Shown here piece by piece: positions 1 through 9,731 of a stretch of 64,000 nt of DNA. The notes below the pieces were generated by a model. The model had not been told where the DNA came from. It worked only from the letters and a program-made list of their open reading frames with translations, and searched no databases. The stretch spans positions 124,001 through 188,000 of the forward strand of contig NZ_AXAS01000012.1 in the NCBI RefSeq assembly GCF_000472925.1. The letters run 5' to 3'. Each line of letters starts with the position of its first letter. Within the stretch, counting starts at the first letter, position 1. A program made the translations under genes and the position numbers. Source of the DNA: Bradyrhizobium sp. Ec3.3. Its GTDB lineage: Bacteria; Pseudomonadota; Alphaproteobacteria; Rhizobiales; Xanthobacteraceae.

Positions 1-243
1 CTGCAATGATTCTTTCGCCGCCGGCTGGCCCGCCTGGCGGTACCAATAGCCGGCATTGCCGAGATCGCCTTCAACGCGGTGCAAGTATGCGTGCACCCAG
101 GCGGCGTCGCGGCTGTCCTCGTCCTGGACGATCTTGTGCGCCTTGTCCCAGTCTCCCTTCGCGGCCCACCAGAGCCCTGCGAGCGGCGCGCTGAGTTCGG
201 GCGCCGGCGCTGCGCCTTCGAGGCTGGCGATGTACGCCGCCAT
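1..243 (-). CDS. Hypothetical protein downstream of gatA (3' end cut by window edge)
   Basis: An open frame of 81 codons starts at ATG 243 and runs off the left edge without a stop. The visible protein starts MAAYIASLEGA and is rich in Trp, Ala and His (LAGLWWAAKGDWDKAHKIV, then a WVHAYLHRVEGD stretch). This looks like a soluble helical-repeat (TPR/SEL-like) protein; I recognise the sequence as typical of genes next to gatA in Bradyrhizobium but know no function. It starts 2 bases after the gatA stop on the same strand, so co-transcription and possibly translational coupling with gatA are likely. Confidence 0.7.
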   Translation of the reverse strand, partial: MAAYIASLEGAAPAPELSAPLAGLWWAAKGDWDKAHKIVQDEDSRDAAWVHAYLHRVEGDLGNAGYWYRQAGQPAAKESLQ

Positions 244-245
244 GT

Positions 246-1721
246 TCACCACCACCTCTCGGGCGTGAAGCGGCCGGCCGCCTGCTCGATGACCTCGCCG
301 AGCGAGAACAGCGTCTCCTCATCGAAGGGCCGGCCGATCAATTGCAGGCCGAGCGGCAGACCTTGCGCATCCTTGCCCGCGGGCACGGCGATGCCGGGCA
401 GGCCCGCCATGTTCACGGTGACCGTGAAGATGTCGTTCAGGTACATCTCGACCGGGTCGGCGCCGCCCTTCTCGCCGATGCCGAAGGCGGCCGACGGCGT
501 TGCCGGCGTGAGGATCGCATCGACGCCCCTGGCGAAACAGTCCTCAAAGTCCTTCTTGATCAGGGTGCGCACTTTTTGCGCACGCAGATAATAGGCGTCG
601 TAATAGCCGGCCGACAGCACATAGGTGCCGATCATGACGCGCCGCTTCACCTCGGCGCCAAACCCTTCGGCGCGGGTGTTCTCGTACATCTCGATGATGT
701 TGCGTCCCTGCTCGCGCAGGCCGTAGCGTACGCCGTCATAGCGCGCGAGGTTCGACGAGGCTTCCGCCGGCGCCACGATGTAGTAGGCCGGCAAAGCGTA
801 TTTGGTGTGCGGCAGCGACACCTCGACAAGCTCGGCGCCGGCGGCCTTCAGCCAGGCCGCGCCCGCTTCCCAAAGCTTTTCGATCTCGGCAGGCATGCCG
901 TCGAGACGGTATTCCTTGGGAATGCCGATCTTCATGCCCTTCACGGACTTGCCGACCGCGGCCTCATAGTCCGGCACGGCGATGTCGACGGAGGTCGTGT
1001 CCTTCGGATCGTGGCCCGCCATCGAGCGCAGCAGCATCGCACAATCGCGCACGCTGCGCGCGATCGGACCGGCCTGATCGAGCGAGGAGGCAAAGGCGAC
1101 GATGCCCCAGCGTGAGCAGCGGCCATAGGTCGGCTTGATGCCGACGGTCGCGGTGAAGGCTGCGGGCTGGCGGATCGAGCCGCCGGTATCGGTCGCGGTC
1201 GCGCCCATGCAGAGCAGCGCCGCAACGGCCGAGGCCGAGCCGCCGGACGAGCCGCCAGGCACCAGCGTCGTGTTCGAGCCCTCGCGCCGCCAGGGATTGC
1301 CGACGGGACCGAAGCAGGAGGTCTCGTTCGACGAGCCCATCGCGAACTCATCATTGTTGAGCTTGCCGAGCATCACCGCACCGTCGCGCCAGAGCTGCGA
1401 GGTGATGGTCGACTCGTAGGTCGGCACGAAATTGCCGAGGATCTTCGAGCAGGCCGTGGTGCGCACGCCCTTGGTCGCAAACAGGTCCTTGATGCCGAGC
1501 GGAATGCCGGCGAGCGGGCCGGCATCGCCCTTGGCGATCTGGCTATCAGCTTCGCGCGCCATGGCGCGCGCCTGGTCGGGCGTCTCCAGGACGAAGGCGT
1601 TGAGCGCGCGCGCAGCCTCCATCGCACTCAGATGCGCGTCGGTCAGCTCAAGCGACGTGAATGTCTTGTCGGCGAGACCCTTGCGGGCCTCGGCGAGCGT
1701 CAGCGATGTCAAATTGGTCAT
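246..1721 (-). CDS. gatA: Glutamyl/aspartyl-tRNA amidotransferase subunit A
   Basis: GatA is the amidase subunit of GatCAB. It releases ammonia from glutamine so that Glu-tRNA(Gln) and Asp-tRNA(Asn) can be amidated in organisms lacking the direct synthetases. The 491-aa length is normal. The amidase-signature catalytic triad is visible: Lys78 in GIPLGIKDL, cis-Ser158 in PGGSSGGS, and nucleophile Ser182 in [11 protein letters not shown]; the 24-residue spacing between the two serines matches the family. The start codon overlaps the stop of the upstream 74-aa gene as ATGA, and gatC lies just upstream on the same strand, so gatC, the small gene and gatA probably form one operon. gatB is not in this window. 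Confidence 0.97.
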   Translation of the reverse strand: MTNLTSLTLAEARKGLADKTFTSLELTDAHLSAMEAARALNAFVLETPDQARAMAREADSQIAKGDAGPLAGIPLGIKDLFATKGVRTTACSKILGNFVPTYESTITSQLWRDGAVMLGKLNNDEFAMGSSNETSCFGPVGNPWRREGSNTTLVPGGSSGGSASAVAALLCMGATATDTGGSIRQPAAFTATVGIKPTYGRCSRWGIVAFASSLDQAGPIARSVRDCAMLLRSMAGHDPKDTTSVDIAVPDYEAAVGKSVKGMKIGIPKEYRLDGMPAEIEKLWEAGAAWLKAAGAELVEVSLPHTKYALPAYYIVAPAEASSNLARYDGVRYGLREQGRNIIEMYENTRAEGFGAEVKRRVMIGTYVLSAGYYDAYYLRAQKVRTLIKKDFEDCFARGVDAILTPATPSAAFGIGEKGGADPVEMYLNDIFTVTVNMAGLPGIAVPAGKDAQGLPLGLQLIGRPFDEETLFSLGEVIEQAAGRFTPERWW

Positions 1722-1942
1722 TTATTGATCGGGCTACAGAAGAACGGAGACAGGGTCTTGTCGTTGGCCGGGTCGTCTTGCTTAACGTTGTTCTTGGCGG
1801 ATGCATTCGCCGACGCCTCGAGCTGGTCGAGCACGGCATTGGCCGCCACGTTGGGATCGGCAGCCTTGCCCTGCCGCTCCATCGCGTCGAGATAGTTCAT
1901 ATAGGCCTGATAGGCCTTCTCATCGTCGCATAGCAGGCACAT
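1718..1942 (-). CDS. Small hypothetical protein between gatC and gatA
   Basis: 74-aa protein starting [19 protein letters not shown]. The N-terminus has a CxxC pair followed by an amphipathic helix rich in Tyr, Met and Glu, and a Lys/Asp-rich C-terminal tail. No family is recognised, though I recall similar short proteins at this locus in Bradyrhizobium. Its TGA stop overlaps the gatA start by four bases (ATGA), which argues for real, coupled translation. The 20-bp gap from the gatC stop places it inside the gatCA operon. Function unknown; a role with GatCAB is only suggested by position. Confidence 0.75.
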   Translation of the reverse strand: MCLLCDDEKAYQAYMNYLDAMERQGKAADPNVAANAVLDQLEASANASAKNNVKQDDPANDKTLSPFFCSPINK

Positions 1943-1962
1943 CGGACTCGTGTCCTAATTTT

Positions 1963-2444
<482 letters not shown>

Positions 2445-3521
2445 CTAGCCGGCCAGCGCTTTCAGGCGGGCCTGCGCGGATTTGGCCAGCTCCCGGGTCA
2501 ATTCGGCCGCGGGCATCTCGCGGCCCATGCCGATGGCCTGTCCGGCCCAGAGATTCGTGAAATCCACCCTGCCCTGCTTCTCGGCCGCCGCCTTCAAAGG
2601 CCCCAGCGCGGTCGCGGCATGGGGAAAGGCCGGCGCGTCCGGTGAAATCGGGCCGGCTTCGCGCATCAGACGGTTCTGCACGCCGCGCGCGGGCCGTCCG
2701 GTCATCACGTTGGTAATGACGGTGGAATCGTCCCGCGCTTCGGCGAGCGCCTTGCGGCCACCGGCGCTGACCTTGGATTCCGGGCAGCGCAGATAGGCGC
2801 TGCCGATCTGCACGCCGGCCGCACCGAGCGCAAAGGCAGCCGCGATACCGCGCCCATCCGCAATGCCGCCGGCCGCGATCACCGGCACCTTCACGGCATC
2901 GACGACCTGCGGCACCAGAGCGAAGGTGCCGGGCTGCTCGGCGATTTCATCGGTCAGGAACATGCCGCGATGGCCGCCAGCCTCGGCTCCTTGCGCGATC
3001 ACCGCATCGACACCGCGCTGCTCGAGCCAGACTGCCTCCTTGACCGTGGTGGCCGACGAGATGACGAGGCAGCCGGCCGCCTTGACGCGCTTGAGCTGCT
3101 CCTCCGCCGGCAGGCCGAAATGGAAGCTGACGACTTCCGGCTTCAGCTCCTCGACGACCTCGCAGAACGCTGCATCGAATGGCGCGCGGTTGGCAGCGTT
3201 GATGGGCGCCGCCGGATCGAGACCATGCTCCTTGTAATAGCCCGCGAGACGGTGCTTCCAGCGCGCTTCGGCCTCGGCCGTAAGCTCGAGAGGCTTGTGG
3301 CAGAAGAAGTTCATATTCACGGGCGCGGTAACCCGCTGGCGGATGAGATTGACTTGCTCGCGCGCCTTCTCCGCCGACAGCATCGCGCATGGCAGCGAGC
3401 CGAGCGCACCGCCTTGCGCCGCCGCGATCACCAGCTCCGCATCCATCACGCCGGCCATCGGCGCCAGCACGATCGGGAATTCGGTCTTGAAGAGGTCGAT
3501 CAGTCGACGGTTAGGCCACAT
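2445..3521 (-). CDS. Nitronate monooxygenase family protein (downstream paralogue)
   Basis: FMN-dependent TIM-barrel enzyme of the nitronate monooxygenase (formerly 2-nitropropane dioxygenase) family, which oxidises alkyl nitronates. The 358-aa protein has the N-terminal substrate/FMN motif IVLAPMAGVMDAELVIAAA, a GAEAGGHRG phosphate-binding loop and the VPVIAAGGIADGRGIAAAFALGAAGVQ-type C-terminal FMN motif. The start at ATG 3521 is preferred because an SD-like AGAGAG precedes it and the family N-terminus aligns there; a longer frame to 3635 would run into the upstream gene. It lies 16 bp behind a paralogue and is probably co-transcribed with it. The physiological substrate is unknown. Confidence 0.88.
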   Translation of the reverse strand: MWPNRRLIDLFKTEFPIVLAPMAGVMDAELVIAAAQGGALGSLPCAMLSAEKAREQVNLIRQRVTAPVNMNFFCHKPLELTAEAEARWKHRLAGYYKEHGLDPAAPINAANRAPFDAAFCEVVEELKPEVVSFHFGLPAEEQLKRVKAAGCLVISSATTVKEAVWLEQRGVDAVIAQGAEAGGHRGMFLTDEIAEQPGTFALVPQVVDAVKVPVIAAGGIADGRGIAAAFALGAAGVQIGSAYLRCPESKVSAGGRKALAEARDDSTVITNVMTGRPARGVQNRLMREAGPISPDAPAFPHAATALGPLKAAAEKQGRVDFTNLWAGQAIGMGREMPAAELTRELAKSAQARLKALAG

Positions 3522-3537
3522 GGTTGTTCTCTCTTCT

Positions 3538-4518
3538 CTAAGCAGCGGAAGCGACCGAGTTGCGCCGGCCGGCGAGCAGCTGCTCCGCCTCTGCCGCGAT
3601 CCGCTCGACGATCTCGGCTGCCGGCGGAATATCATGGATCAGGCCGACCGCCTCGCCCGCGATCACAGCGGCGACATCGAAATTGCCGCTCGCTTTTGCG
3701 GCGGCATAGTCGGCCGCAACCTTGGCGACATTCTGCATCAATTCGACCTCGCGGCCCATCCAGCGCCGGGCGTGATCGTTGATCAGGCACCGCCCGGTAA
3801 ACGGCGCCGGCCAGACATTGTTGCGGGAGAGATCGAAAATGATGCCGCGCACAGTCGAGCCGCTCGTTGCATCACAGATGCGCCGCTTCGCCTCCTCCGC
3901 ACCGTCGGCCTCCCGGCTCGCATAAAAGCGCGTACCGAGCAGCACGCCGCTTGCGCCCAGCATCACCATGGCGGCGAGCCCGCGTCCGTCGGCGATGCCG
4001 CCGGCCGCGACCACCGGCACGCGACCCGCCGCGAGATCGACGATCCCAGGCACGAGATCGATCGTGGTGCGGGATGCACCATGGCCGCCTGCCTCGGTGC
4101 CTTGCGCGATCAGAACGTCGGCGCACGCATCGAGCGCCTGTCGCGCCATGGCCTCGTCCTGCACCTGGCAGATCAGCCGCGCCCCGCCCGCCTTGATCTG
4201 CGGCGCAAACGGCGCGGGATCGCCGAACGACAGCATGATCGCCCCGGGCTTTGCCGCGAGCGCAACATCGAGAAGCTCGGGGCGCTTGGCGAGGCTCCAG
4301 GTGATGAAGCCGATGCCGAACGGCGCGCGCAGCGCCTTCAGCTTCGCCGTCTCCTGCTCCAGCCAAGCCCTTTCGCCATAGCCACCGCCGAGAATGCCGA
4401 AGCCGCCGGCGCGGCTCACCGTCGTCACCAGACTGCTGCCGGCGATGATGTCCATCGGAGCAAGCAAGATCGGATGCTTAATACCGAGCAGCGCGGTCAG
4501 GGGTGTGGTGATTGGCAT
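3538..4518 (-). CDS. Nitronate monooxygenase family protein (upstream paralogue)
   Basis: 326-aa FMN-dependent TIM-barrel protein. It shows HPILLAPMDIIAGSSLVTTVSRAGG at the N-terminus, GTEAGGHGASR in the phosphate loop and VPVVAAGGIADGRGLAAMVMLGASGV near the C-terminus, all typical of nitronate monooxygenases and related flavin enzymes. The start at ATG 4518 is set by a strong GGGAGGAG Shine-Dalgarno sequence a few bases upstream. It is the first gene of a two-gene unit and is divergent from a LysR regulator 95 bp away, so LysR control is likely. The two paralogues are clearly different in sequence and may have different substrates. Confidence 0.88.
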   Translation of the reverse strand: MPITTPLTALLGIKHPILLAPMDIIAGSSLVTTVSRAGGFGILGGGYGERAWLEQETAKLKALRAPFGIGFITWSLAKRPELLDVALAAKPGAIMLSFGDPAPFAPQIKAGGARLICQVQDEAMARQALDACADVLIAQGTEAGGHGASRTTIDLVPGIVDLAAGRVPVVAAGGIADGRGLAAMVMLGASGVLLGTRFYASREADGAEEAKRRICDATSGSTVRGIIFDLSRNNVWPAPFTGRCLINDHARRWMGREVELMQNVAKVAADYAAAKASGNFDVAAVIAGEAVGLIHDIPPAAEIVERIAAEAEQLLAGRRNSVASAA

Positions 4519-4558
4519 GGCTCCTCCCGTGTGGACAGGAAGACTAAGTGGGAATAGC

Positions 4559-4575
4559 ATTCTCGAAAATTGAAT
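4559..4575. promoter_or_regulatory. Candidate LysR operator (T-N11-A dyad)
   Basis: In the 95-bp divergent intergenic region, ATTC and GAAT arms enclose a 9-bp AT-rich centre (TCGAAAATT). The dyad contains T4561-N11-A4573, the classic LysR-type binding motif. The position between the regulator and its divergent target fits autoregulation plus target control. Inferred from sequence only. Confidence 0.45.
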
Positions 4576-4613
4576 TCTTGCGAACGCTGCCATCTCAAAA
4601 ACGAAACGAAACC

Positions 4614-5504
4614 ATGGAACTCAGCGATATCAAGACCTTCGCCGCGGTCGCCCGCACTGGCGGCATCACCCGGGCCGCCGAAGAACTCAACACCGTGCAA
4701 TCGAACGTCACCCAGCGCATCAAGGCGCTGGAGGCCGAGATCGGCACGCCGTTGTTCGAGCGCCACAGCCGCGGCATGACGCTGACCGGCGCCGGCAAAC
4801 GGCTCTTGCCTTACGCGCAGCGGATGGCGGCGCTTTCGCGCGAGGCCGTCCTTGCCGCCCGCGATGATGGCGAGCCGAAGGGGCCGCTCGCGATCGGCTC
4901 AATGGAGACAACCGCCGCCGTCCGCCTGCCACCGCTGCTCGCGGATTTCCACCGGCGTTTCCCTGCCGTGCGGCTGAGCCTGCGCACTGCAACCACCGCC
5001 GATCTCGTCGCCGCCGTGCTCGATGGTGCGCTCGACGGCGCCTTCGTCGCCGCTCCCATCGAGCATGTCGAGCTCACCGCCGTCAGCGCCTTCCGCGAAG
5101 AGCTGGTGCTTGTCAGCGCGCGCCGCTGGACGTCACTCAAAGAGCTCCGCGCCGGCACGCCGGAGTCAGGCCCGACCGCGCTGGTGTTCCGCACCGGCTG
5201 CACCTATCGGCAACGCCTCGAGCAGATGTTCGTCGAGTTCGGCTGGCCGTCGGCGGGGCGCTTCGAGCTCGGCACGCTCGACGGCATGATCGGCTGCGTC
5301 GCCGCCGACATGGGCGTGACGCTGCTTCCACGTGCGGTGGTCGAGCGCAGCGCGATGATCGGCAGCGTGTCGATCCACACACTGAGCCCGGCTTACGCAG
5401 GGGTCGAGACGCTGTTCATCCAGCGCAGCGCCGGCCACCAGTACAGCGCGCTTCAGGGGTTTGCGTCCTGCCTGAACAGGGATGACGAGGTCATCGCGGC
5501 CTGA
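4614..5504 (+). CDS. LysR family transcriptional regulator
   Basis: 296-aa LysR-type regulator. The N-terminal winged helix-turn-helix (about residues 1-60) reads MELSDIKTFAAVARTGG, then ITRAAEELNTVQSNVTQRIKALE, then LFERHSRGMTLTGAG. The rest is a periplasmic-binding-protein-like effector domain (IGSMETTAAVRLPPLL onward). The start at ATG 4614 matches the conserved first helix; an earlier frame start at 4548 would add unrelated residues. It is divergent from the tandem nitronate monooxygenases and probably regulates them. The effector is unknown. The last 14 bases overlap the 3' end of the convergent small gene. Confidence 0.93.
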   Translation: MELSDIKTFAAVARTGGITRAAEELNTVQSNVTQRIKALEAEIGTPLFERHSRGMTLTGAGKRLLPYAQRMAALSREAVLAARDDGEPKGPLAIGSMETTAAVRLPPLLADFHRRFPAVRLSLRTATTADLVAAVLDGALDGAFVAAPIEHVELTAVSAFREELVLVSARRWTSLKELRAGTPESGPTALVFRTGCTYRQRLEQMFVEFGWPSAGRFELGTLDGMIGCVAADMGVTLLPRAVVERSAMIGSVSIHTLSPAYAGVETLFIQRSAGHQYSALQGFASCLNRDDEVIAA

Positions 5505-5706
5505 GCGACCAACGCCGCAGCGCCACGATCGCCCAGATCGCCTCGACTACGCCGAACGGCCAGGCGCCCTGCAGGAAACCGTAGGCCGAGCCGAGCGCGC
5601 AGGAGGCGGCGAACAGCAGCACGAACCAGTGGCTGCGGTCCTCCAGCGCATAACAGACCAGCATCGCCGTCACGGCGAACAGGCCGAATAAGGTCAGCGC
5701 ATCCAT
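5491..5706 (-). CDS. Small integral membrane protein
   Basis: 71-aa protein, [23 protein letters not shown], with three probable transmembrane helices (about residues 4-20, 27-43 and 46-64) and a basic C-terminus RRWSLRPR. The length and hydrophobic pattern look like a conserved rhizobial inner-membrane protein of unknown function. It overlaps the 3' end of the convergent LysR gene by 14 bp and is divergent from ruvX. Coding is supported by the clean membrane topology; function unknown. Confidence 0.7.
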   Translation of the reverse strand: MDALTLFGLFAVTAMLVCYALEDRSHWFVLLFAASCALGSAYGFLQGAWPFGVVEAIWAIVALRRWSLRPR

Positions 5707-5753
5707 TGTTCTCGGTTCACTCCGCAGCGCTTGCCATGGTATGCGCTAACACC

Positions 5754-6245
5754 ATGCCGGCTCCTATCCTACCTCTGGTCGATGCTGCAACCCACTGGCC
5801 CGCGCGCGGTGCGCTGATTGGGCTCGATCTCGGTACCAAGACGATCGGCGTTGCCGTCTCCGATCCCGACCGGCGGCTCGCGACCGGCGTCGAGACAATC
5901 CAGCGCAAGGCATTCAAGCAGGACGCCGCGCGCCTGCTCACCATCGCCGCCGAGCGCAAGGCTGTCGGCTTCGTGCTCGGGCTTCCGATCAACATGGACG
6001 GCAGCGAGGGCCCGCGCGCACAATCGACCCACGCCTTTGCCCGCAATCTCGCCGGTCTCACGGCACTGCCGATCGGCCTGTGGGACGAACGTCTCTCGAC
6101 GTCGGCGGTCGAGCGCGAGCTGATTGGCATGGACGTCAGCCGCGCCAAACGCGCCGAGGTGATCGACGAGCACGCCGCGATCTTCATCCTGCAAGGCGCG
6201 CTCGATCGTTTGGCCAATCTTCGCGACGCACCCGGGATGGACTGA
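5754..6245 (+). CDS. ruvX: Holliday-junction resolvase-like / pre-16S rRNA nuclease RuvX (YqgF)
   Basis: RNase H-fold YqgF family protein, involved in 16S rRNA 5' end maturation and described as a putative Holliday-junction resolvase. The 163 aa include the first catalytic strand [18 protein letters not shown], the [19 protein letters not shown] motif, [16 protein letters not shown] and a C-terminal [10 protein letters not shown] containing the last catalytic Asp. ATG 5754 is chosen as start; ATG 5736 is an alternative. The AEC permease starts 3 bp after the stop, so the two are probably co-transcribed. Confidence 0.93.
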   Translation: MPAPILPLVDAATHWPARGALIGLDLGTKTIGVAVSDPDRRLATGVETIQRKAFKQDAARLLTIAAERKAVGFVLGLPINMDGSEGPRAQSTHAFARNLAGLTALPIGLWDERLSTSAVERELIGMDVSRAKRAEVIDEHAAIFILQGALDRLANLRDAPGMD

Positions 6246-6248
6246 CCC

Positions 6249-7172
6249 ATGGCGGTGGTGATTGCAGCACTGCTGCCGGTCTTCATTCTCATCGCGCTCG
6301 GCGTGGTGCTGAAACACAGCCTGATGCGGCTCGACACGCAATGGCACGGGCTGGAGCGGCTGACCTATTACGTGCTGTTTCCGATGCTGCTGATCCAGAC
6401 GCTGGTGAAGGCCGACCTCGACAAGGTGCCGGTCGCAGGCGTCGGCGGCGCGCTGCTGCTATCCTCGCTCGTGATGTCGCTGCTGTGCCTCGCACTGCGG
6501 CCGGCCCTGGCACGGCTCGACATCGACGGCCCCGCTTTCACCTCGATCTTCCAGGGTGCGACCCGCTGGCAGACCTATGTCGCACTGTCAGTCTCCGCCA
6601 ATCTGTTCGGCGATATCGGCCTCGCTCTCGCCTCCGTCGCGATGGTCGCAATCATTCCGCTGGTCAACGTGTTCAGCGTCGCGGTGCTCGCGCACTATGC
6701 CTCGCCAAACAAGCAATCCGTCGGCGCTATCGTCATGACCGTGGCGAGCAACCCGCTGATCTGGGCCTGCGCGATCGGCCTGCTCGTCAACGTCCTGCAC
6801 CTGCCGCTGCCAAAGATCTGGCACGAGGTCGCGGATGCGCTGAGTCGCTCTTCCCTTGCCATCGGCCTGCTCGTCACCGGCGCGGGCCTGCACCTGAACG
6901 GCCTGCTCCGCCCCAGCGTGGGTGCCGCTATCGGCGTGGCCTTCAAGCTCGTGCTGATGCCCTTGATCGCGCTTCTGCTGGCGCTATGGTTCGGGCTGAC
7001 CGGGACGAGCCTTGCGATCATCGCAGTCTGCGCGGCGGTGCCGACCTCGCCCAGCGCCTATGTGCTGGCCCGCCAGATGGGCGGCGATGCGCCGTTGCTC
7101 GCGCAGATCATCACGCTGCAGACGATCTTGGCGGCGATCACGATGCCGATCGCGATCGCGCTGGTGGCCTAG
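6249..7172 (+). CDS. AEC family permease (auxin efflux carrier-like)
   Basis: 307-aa polytopic membrane protein with about ten predicted helices in the two-bundle layout of the AEC/PIN-like family (start MAVVIAALLPVFILIALGVVLK; conserved-looking TVASNPLIWACAIGLLVN mid-protein; C-terminal CAAVPTSPSAYVLARQMGGDAPL). Bacterial members transport small organic acids such as malate or malonate; the substrate here cannot be told. It begins 3 bp after ruvX. Confidence 0.88.
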   Translation: MAVVIAALLPVFILIALGVVLKHSLMRLDTQWHGLERLTYYVLFPMLLIQTLVKADLDKVPVAGVGGALLLSSLVMSLLCLALRPALARLDIDGPAFTSIFQGATRWQTYVALSVSANLFGDIGLALASVAMVAIIPLVNVFSVAVLAHYASPNKQSVGAIVMTVASNPLIWACAIGLLVNVLHLPLPKIWHEVADALSRSSLAIGLLVTGAGLHLNGLLRPSVGAAIGVAFKLVLMPLIALLLALWFGLTGTSLAIIAVCAAVPTSPSAYVLARQMGGDAPLLAQIITLQTILAAITMPIAIALVA

Positions 7173-7204
7173 CCGCCATCATCGGCGCGCGATTGCCGGC
7201 AACC

Positions 7205-7975
7205 TCAACTCCCCAGCCACATCGTCAGCACCACTGCGGTCAGATTGTTCAGCGCATGGAGCACGATCGTGAGCCACAACGAATTGCCGCGGTAGCGCAT
7301 GTAGCCGAACCACAAGCCGATGGAGAACACCTCGGCGAGGAAATACATGTCGTACTGGAGATGCACGGCCGTCCAGACCAGCGACGACAGGATGATCGCG
7401 CCGGGCACGCGCAGAAAGCTTTCTGACCAGCCGCGATAGAGGAAGCCCCGCGCGATCACCTCTTCGGACATCGGCGCGGCAATGCTGAAAGAGAGCACGA
7501 GCATCGTCGCCGCACCCTTGTCGCGGCCCGATTTCAAGAGATCGGTCATGAAGCCGGGCGTCGCCTCGCGGCCCAGCGCACGCGACATCGTCTCCCAGAT
7601 CACCACGATCAGGACGAGACCGACGACACCGAGCAGAATCTGCAACCAGGACGGCCAGCGCAGCGCGAGGTAGTCGGCGAAGGAAGCTCCCTTCAGGCGA
7701 ATGGCCAGCCACACCGCGGCCAGCGTGGTCGGCAGGCCCGCGATCACCGACAGCGCCAGCGCCTGCGGATCGCGGCCGACGGACTCGAGGGACGCCATTT
7801 CGATCGGGCCGCCGCGATGCGCGACGAGATAGACGACCGTGCCGATCTGGCCGACGAACATCGCGGCGAAGACGAACAGCCCCCACAGCGACGTGCCCCA
7901 GAATTTCCAGACGCGCGGGGATACCTCGGCGGGCGTCACGATCAGCGGGGGGTGGTCAGGATTGAGAGTGTCCAT
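7205..7975 (-). CDS. CPBP family intramembrane metalloprotease (CAAX protease-like)
   Basis: 256-aa membrane protein with roughly six to eight hydrophobic segments. The diagnostic Abi/CPBP motifs are present: a glutamate pair in APMSEEVIARGFLYRGW (EExxxR-type) and later histidines in SLVWTAVHLQYD and LTIVLHALNNL. The family cleaves within or near the membrane; bacterial roles include peptide maturation and bacteriocin immunity. ATG 7975 is the likely start, preceded by an in-frame TTG. It is convergent with the AEC permease gene; no partner gene reveals the substrate. Confidence 0.87.
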   Translation of the reverse strand: MDTLNPDHPPLIVTPAEVSPRVWKFWGTSLWGLFVFAAMFVGQIGTVVYLVAHRGGPIEMASLESVGRDPQALALSVIAGLPTTLAAVWLAIRLKGASFADYLALRWPSWLQILLGVVGLVLIVVIWETMSRALGREATPGFMTDLLKSGRDKGAATMLVLSFSIAAPMSEEVIARGFLYRGWSESFLRVPGAIILSSLVWTAVHLQYDMYFLAEVFSIGLWFGYMRYRGNSLWLTIVLHALNNLTAVVLTMWLGS

Positions 7976-8000
7976 CAAGAGACTTTCGTTGGATGATCGC

Positions 8001-8044
8001 TGTCATTCCGGGGCGATGCGCAGCATCGAACCCGGAACGACAGA
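8001..8044. repeat. Dispersed palindromic repeat, family C (short form)
   Basis: Starts with GTCATTCCGGGGCGATGCG and ends with CCCGGAACGACA, near-inverted ends of a short hairpin. The same ends recur at 10504-10612, 33990-34090, 53762-53802 and 59912-60036. Confidence 0.75.
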
Positions 8045-8067
8045 CCAAGTGATCGACACAAAACATT

Positions 8068-9711
8068 TCAAGGCAGCGCTCGCTCGAGCAGCGCTCGCAC
8101 GTCGGCACTCTCCAGCTCCACCGCGCCGTACATGCTGGCGTGACTGGTGGCGAGGCGTGTGGCGGCGAACAATTCGGCGTGCCGACGTGACACGACGTTG
8201 AGCGCGGCCGTTGCTGCAAGCAGTGCGAGCTTCTCAACCGCTAGCCGCGCGACCCGCTCGGAATCCTGCCGACGGAAAGCCTTATCAATGAAGGCCAATG
8301 CATCACCCACACCGGGAAGGCCGCTGGTTTCGGCTCTGAGATGCATCAGCACGTGGGCGGCCGCCTCGGGTTCACGCGCCAGCGCGCGCAGCACGTCGAG
8401 GCACATCACATTGCCCGAGCCTTCCCAGATCGCATTCACCGGGGATTCGCGAAAATGGCGCGCCAGGATGCCGTCTTCGACATAGCCATTGCCGCCGAGG
8501 CACTCCATCGCCTCGTAGAGGAAAGCCGGCGCGCTCTTGCAGACCCAGTATTTGATCGCGGGCGTGAGCAGCCGCATGTAGTTTGCTTCACGAGCGGCTT
8601 GGTGCGCTCGGTCGAAAGCCTGGCAAAGCCGCATCACCAGAGCGACCGTCGCCTCGACATGCAGTGCCATGTCCGACAGCACCGCCTGCATCAGCGGCTG
8701 ATCGGCGAGATGTTTTTGGAACACGCTGCGATGACGCGCGTGATGCAGCGCTTGCGCCAGCCCCGAACGCATCAGTCCGGCGGAGGCGATCGCGCAATCC
8801 TGCCGCGTCAGCTGCACCATCTGGATGATGGTGCGGATGCCCTTGCCCTCCTCGCCGACGGCTTCCGCATGGGCGCCGACGAACTCGACCTCGGAGGACG
8901 CATTGGACCGGTTGCCGAGCTTGTCCTTGAGACGCTGGAACTGGATCGCGTTGACCGAACCATCCGGCGCAAAGCGCGGCATGAAGAAACAGGTCAGCCC
9001 GCCCTCGGCCTGCGCCAGCACGAGGAAGGCGTCGCACATCGGCGCCGACATGAACCATTTATGGCCGGTGATGCGGTAGGCGTTCCCATCGCGCACCGCG
9101 CGCGTCATGTTGGCGCGTACGTCGGTGCCGCCCTGCTTCTCCGTCATGCCCATACCGAGCGTCATGCCGCGCTTCTCCCACCACGGCGCGAAGCTTGGAT
9201 CGTAGCTCTTCGTCGACAGCACCGGCATCACGCGCGCGAGCAGATCAGGCTGCATCGCAAGCGCCGCGACAGAGGCGCGCGTCATTGTGATCGGGCACAG
9301 ATGTCCGGTCTCGACCTGTGAGGCAATGTAGAACTTTGCCGCGCGGATGACCTCGGCCGCATCGCCGGCAGGCTTTCCGTCCGTAGTCCAGGTGGAATTG
9401 TGCACACCGGCATGCGCGCTATGCGCCATCAACTCGTGATAGGCGGGATGAAACTCGACCTGGTCGCGACGGTTGCCCTTGGCGTCAAAGGTGCGGAGCT
9501 TTGGCGTGTTCTCATTGGCGATGCGCCCGCGCTCGGCCATCGCCGCCGAGCCCCAATGCCGGCCGAACGCCGACAGCTCCTGTTCCGCCGCAGCACCGCC
9601 ATTGGCCCTGACTGCATCCACCAGAGGGCGATCTGCTGCAAACAGGTCGACGTCCTCCAGAGGCGGCGACTGGTTGAAGACCTCGTGGGTTGCGAAGCTC
9701 GGCTGGGTCAT
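8068..9711 (-). CDS. AidB-like acyl-CoA dehydrogenase family protein
   Basis: 547-aa FAD-dependent acyl-CoA dehydrogenase-fold protein. Length and N-terminus (THEVFNQSPPLEDVDLFAADRPL) resemble the AidB/isovaleryl-CoA dehydrogenase subgroup, whose E. coli member is induced by alkylation damage. Visible motifs include GMGMTEKQGGTDVRANMT and YRITGHKWFMSAPMCDAFLVLAQ in the flavin-binding middle domain, and a C-terminal ECLGGNGYVEDG segment. The start at ATG 9711 has a GAGGA Shine-Dalgarno. A role in alkylation protection or fatty-acid metabolism is family knowledge only; no ada or alkB gene is next to it. Confidence 0.88.
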   Translation of the reverse strand: MTQPSFATHEVFNQSPPLEDVDLFAADRPLVDAVRANGGAAAEQELSAFGRHWGSAAMAERGRIANENTPKLRTFDAKGNRRDQVEFHPAYHELMAHSAHAGVHNSTWTTDGKPAGDAAEVIRAAKFYIASQVETGHLCPITMTRASVAALAMQPDLLARVMPVLSTKSYDPSFAPWWEKRGMTLGMGMTEKQGGTDVRANMTRAVRDGNAYRITGHKWFMSAPMCDAFLVLAQAEGGLTCFFMPRFAPDGSVNAIQFQRLKDKLGNRSNASSEVEFVGAHAEAVGEEGKGIRTIIQMVQLTRQDCAIASAGLMRSGLAQALHHARHRSVFQKHLADQPLMQAVLSDMALHVEATVALVMRLCQAFDRAHQAAREANYMRLLTPAIKYWVCKSAPAFLYEAMECLGGNGYVEDGILARHFRESPVNAIWEGSGNVMCLDVLRALAREPEAAAHVLMHLRAETSGLPGVGDALAFIDKAFRRQDSERVARLAVEKLALLAATAALNVVSRRHAELFAATRLATSHASMYGAVELESADVRALLERALP

Positions 9712-9731
9712 GGCGTGTCCTCGGACCGGAA

